DNA of 64,000 nucleotides from Tausonia pullulans (Eukaryota > Basidiomycota > Tremellomycetes > Cystofilobasidiales > Mrakiaceae), in assembly GCA_951802195.1 (NCBI GenBank), contig OX637638.1, forward strand, positions 310,001-374,000. The letters run 5' to 3'. Numbering within the stretch: position 1 is the first letter of the stretch; each line of letters begins with the position of its first letter. This document shows positions 63,067 to 64,000 of the stretch, piece by piece. Position numbers and translations under genes: made by a program. The notes under the pieces were generated by a model, which saw only the letters and a program-made list of their open reading frames with translations, was not told the origin of the DNA and made no database searches.

Positions 63067-63172
63067 CGAGCGAAGCAGGGTTCGAACCTGCGCGGGCAAA
63101 GCCCATTAGTTATTGTCCAGCAGTGACTTGCTTGTTCAAGACTAACTCCTTAGACCACTCGGACATTCGCCC
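63067..63172 (-). tRNA. tRNA-Ser(TGA) with a 23-nt intron
   Basis: On the minus strand the acceptor stem is GGGCGAA paired with TTCGCTC, discriminator G. The anticodon stem TTAGT pairs with ACTAA, and the loop CT-TGA-A is followed by a 23-nt intron (63112-63134). The variable arm is TGGGC-TTT-GCCCG, and the T arm GCAGG-TTCGAAC-CCTGC pairs perfectly. It is better paired than the intron-less gene at 51763-51846. Confidence 0.9.
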
Positions 63173-63278
63173 AGATTTAATCATTGTGGTGGGTCCAAAG
63201 CTGATACCTATGTATTCAAAATATTTCCCAGCCCCCCCCTCAGAACCACCACCAGGTCAATCCAGGTCACCCTACCTT

Positions 63279-64000
63279 ATGCCTAGTGAATCAACCCCCA
63301 AGCGACTCCAAGAAGCCCTCAAGGCTCCCAAGGATCCCCCAGACCCTCCCTCTCCAGCAAAGAGAAAGAGCGGATCCGATGAAACCCCCAGCGTCCAGGA
63401 CGCGACCAATACGCCCTCTCGCGTCGACGAACGTCCCCAAACGCTCGCCAACAAACCCACCCTCAGCCCACCTACCCATCCGACCAGTCCTAGCACCCCT
63501 AGCACTCCTACCAACCCTACCAACCCTACCAACCCTACCACGCCCCACATCCATATCAGCCCCACGGCCCTCCTCTCTTCTCCCTCCCCCCTCCGCAGAA
63601 CCCCTGCAACCCCCTCAACTCGCCGTATTACGCGGTCGAGCTCAGCCATCAGCGACCTCAATGCCGCTCTATCCTCAACGTCCGAAGTGACGCATCCCAC
63701 ACCGTCTCGCTCCACAGGCGAGACTCTCTCTCAACAACCTCTCTTCGTCCCCGGCGCCGCGTCGCCCGTGCCGGCGAACCCCGCCGACACTCGCACTCGC
63801 ACTCGCGCCGCCGCGAAATCCCAGCCGAACGCCATCGGCCGCTCATATGCGCACGCCGCAAAACAGGCTCATTCTACAAACTCAGCTGCGAGGCAACGTG
63901 ACTCGTCTAGCACCCAGCCCGGGTTCACCTTCGTCTTCGGAACCGATCAACAACCCCCGCAGGATAATACCCCAATCGCCCCAGCCTTGGCTACCGACCG
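63279..64000 (+). CDS. Open reading frame running off the right edge, unknown protein
   Basis: From ATG at 63279 the frame stays open for 240 codons to the end of the window. The start is MPSESTPKRLQEALKAPKD, followed by a Ser/Thr/Pro-rich region with short NPT repeats, then RRITRSSSAISDLNAAL, an alternating Arg-Thr patch, and IGRSYAHAAKQ. Low-complexity N-termini with a SYA..AK phrase are common in gag-like first ORFs of fungal LINEs, and it starts 107 bp from the 5' end of tRNA-Ser(TGA). A host gene with a disordered N-terminus is equally possible. No catalytic domain is visible yet. Confidence 0.5.
   Translation, partial: MPSESTPKRLQEALKAPKDPPDPPSPAKRKSGSDETPSVQDATNTPSRVDERPQTLANKPTLSPPTHPTSPSTPSTPTNPTNPTNPTTPHIHISPTALLSSPSPLRRTPATPSTRRITRSSSAISDLNAALSSTSEVTHPTPSRSTGETLSQQPLFVPGAASPVPANPADTRTRTRAAAKSQPNAIGRSYAHAAKQAHSTNSAARQRDSSSTQPGFTFVFGTDQQPPQDNTPIAPALATD

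Overview
The window is nuclear DNA of a basidiomycete fungus. It is GC-rich, its genes are compact and broken by many short GT-AG introns, and its tRNA genes carry introns. The protein set also fits: a SPOC-type BYE1, an MHYT sensor, and MIRB/SIT-like siderophore transport. A Pucciniomycotina red yeast or smut-like relative (Microbotryomycetes) is my best guess, but this is inferred from composition and gene style only. Intron boundaries were read by eye from splice signals and frame continuity. They are stated exactly where the phases close.

Layout. (1) 1-5.9 kb is a transposon nest. It holds the 3' part and 3' LTR of a Ty3/gypsy chromovirus, two 3' fragments of a non-LTR retrotransposon (LINE), and an old related LTR in reverse orientation. 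(2) 6.4-9.9 kb is a tRNA island with Ser(CGA), Arg(CCG) twice, His(GTG) and Pro(CGG), all with introns, and a third LINE 3' end with its A tail. (3) 11.1-16.3 kb carries PRO3 (pyrroline-5-carboxylate reductase) and SRP54. (4) 16.5-20.7 kb is a graveyard of a DJ-1/PfpI-like gene and a tyrosinase gene. (5) 21.4-33.6 kb carries a LOG-family phosphoribohydrolase, a 16-exon siderophore transporter, a diacylglycerol/sphingoid-base kinase-like gene and a very large MHYT-domain membrane sensor. (6) 35.4-50.6 kb is dense housekeeping: a beta-adaptin, BYE1 and TFIIF-beta (divergent, sharing a short promoter), an LRR protein, and two tandem PAP2 lipid phosphatases. (7) 50.6-53.7 kb is mostly non-genic, with a tRNA-Ser(TGA) and a LINE tail. 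(8) 53.7-60 kb carries an F-box protein, VPS4 (with a 7-nt microexon) and a TspO/MBR protein divergent from VPS4. (9) 60-64 kb has a decayed tRNA, a fourth LINE fragment, tRNA-Arg(CCG), an intron-bearing tRNA-Ser(TGA), and an open reading frame running off the window.

Most genes are independent housekeeping functions: proline synthesis, protein targeting, vesicle coats, ESCRT disassembly, Pol II transcription and lipid dephosphorylation. The accessory interest is concentrated in the tRNA/LINE islands, the pseudogene stretch, the MHYT protein with a very long insertion between its motifs, and the gene architecture (microexons, short shared promoters).
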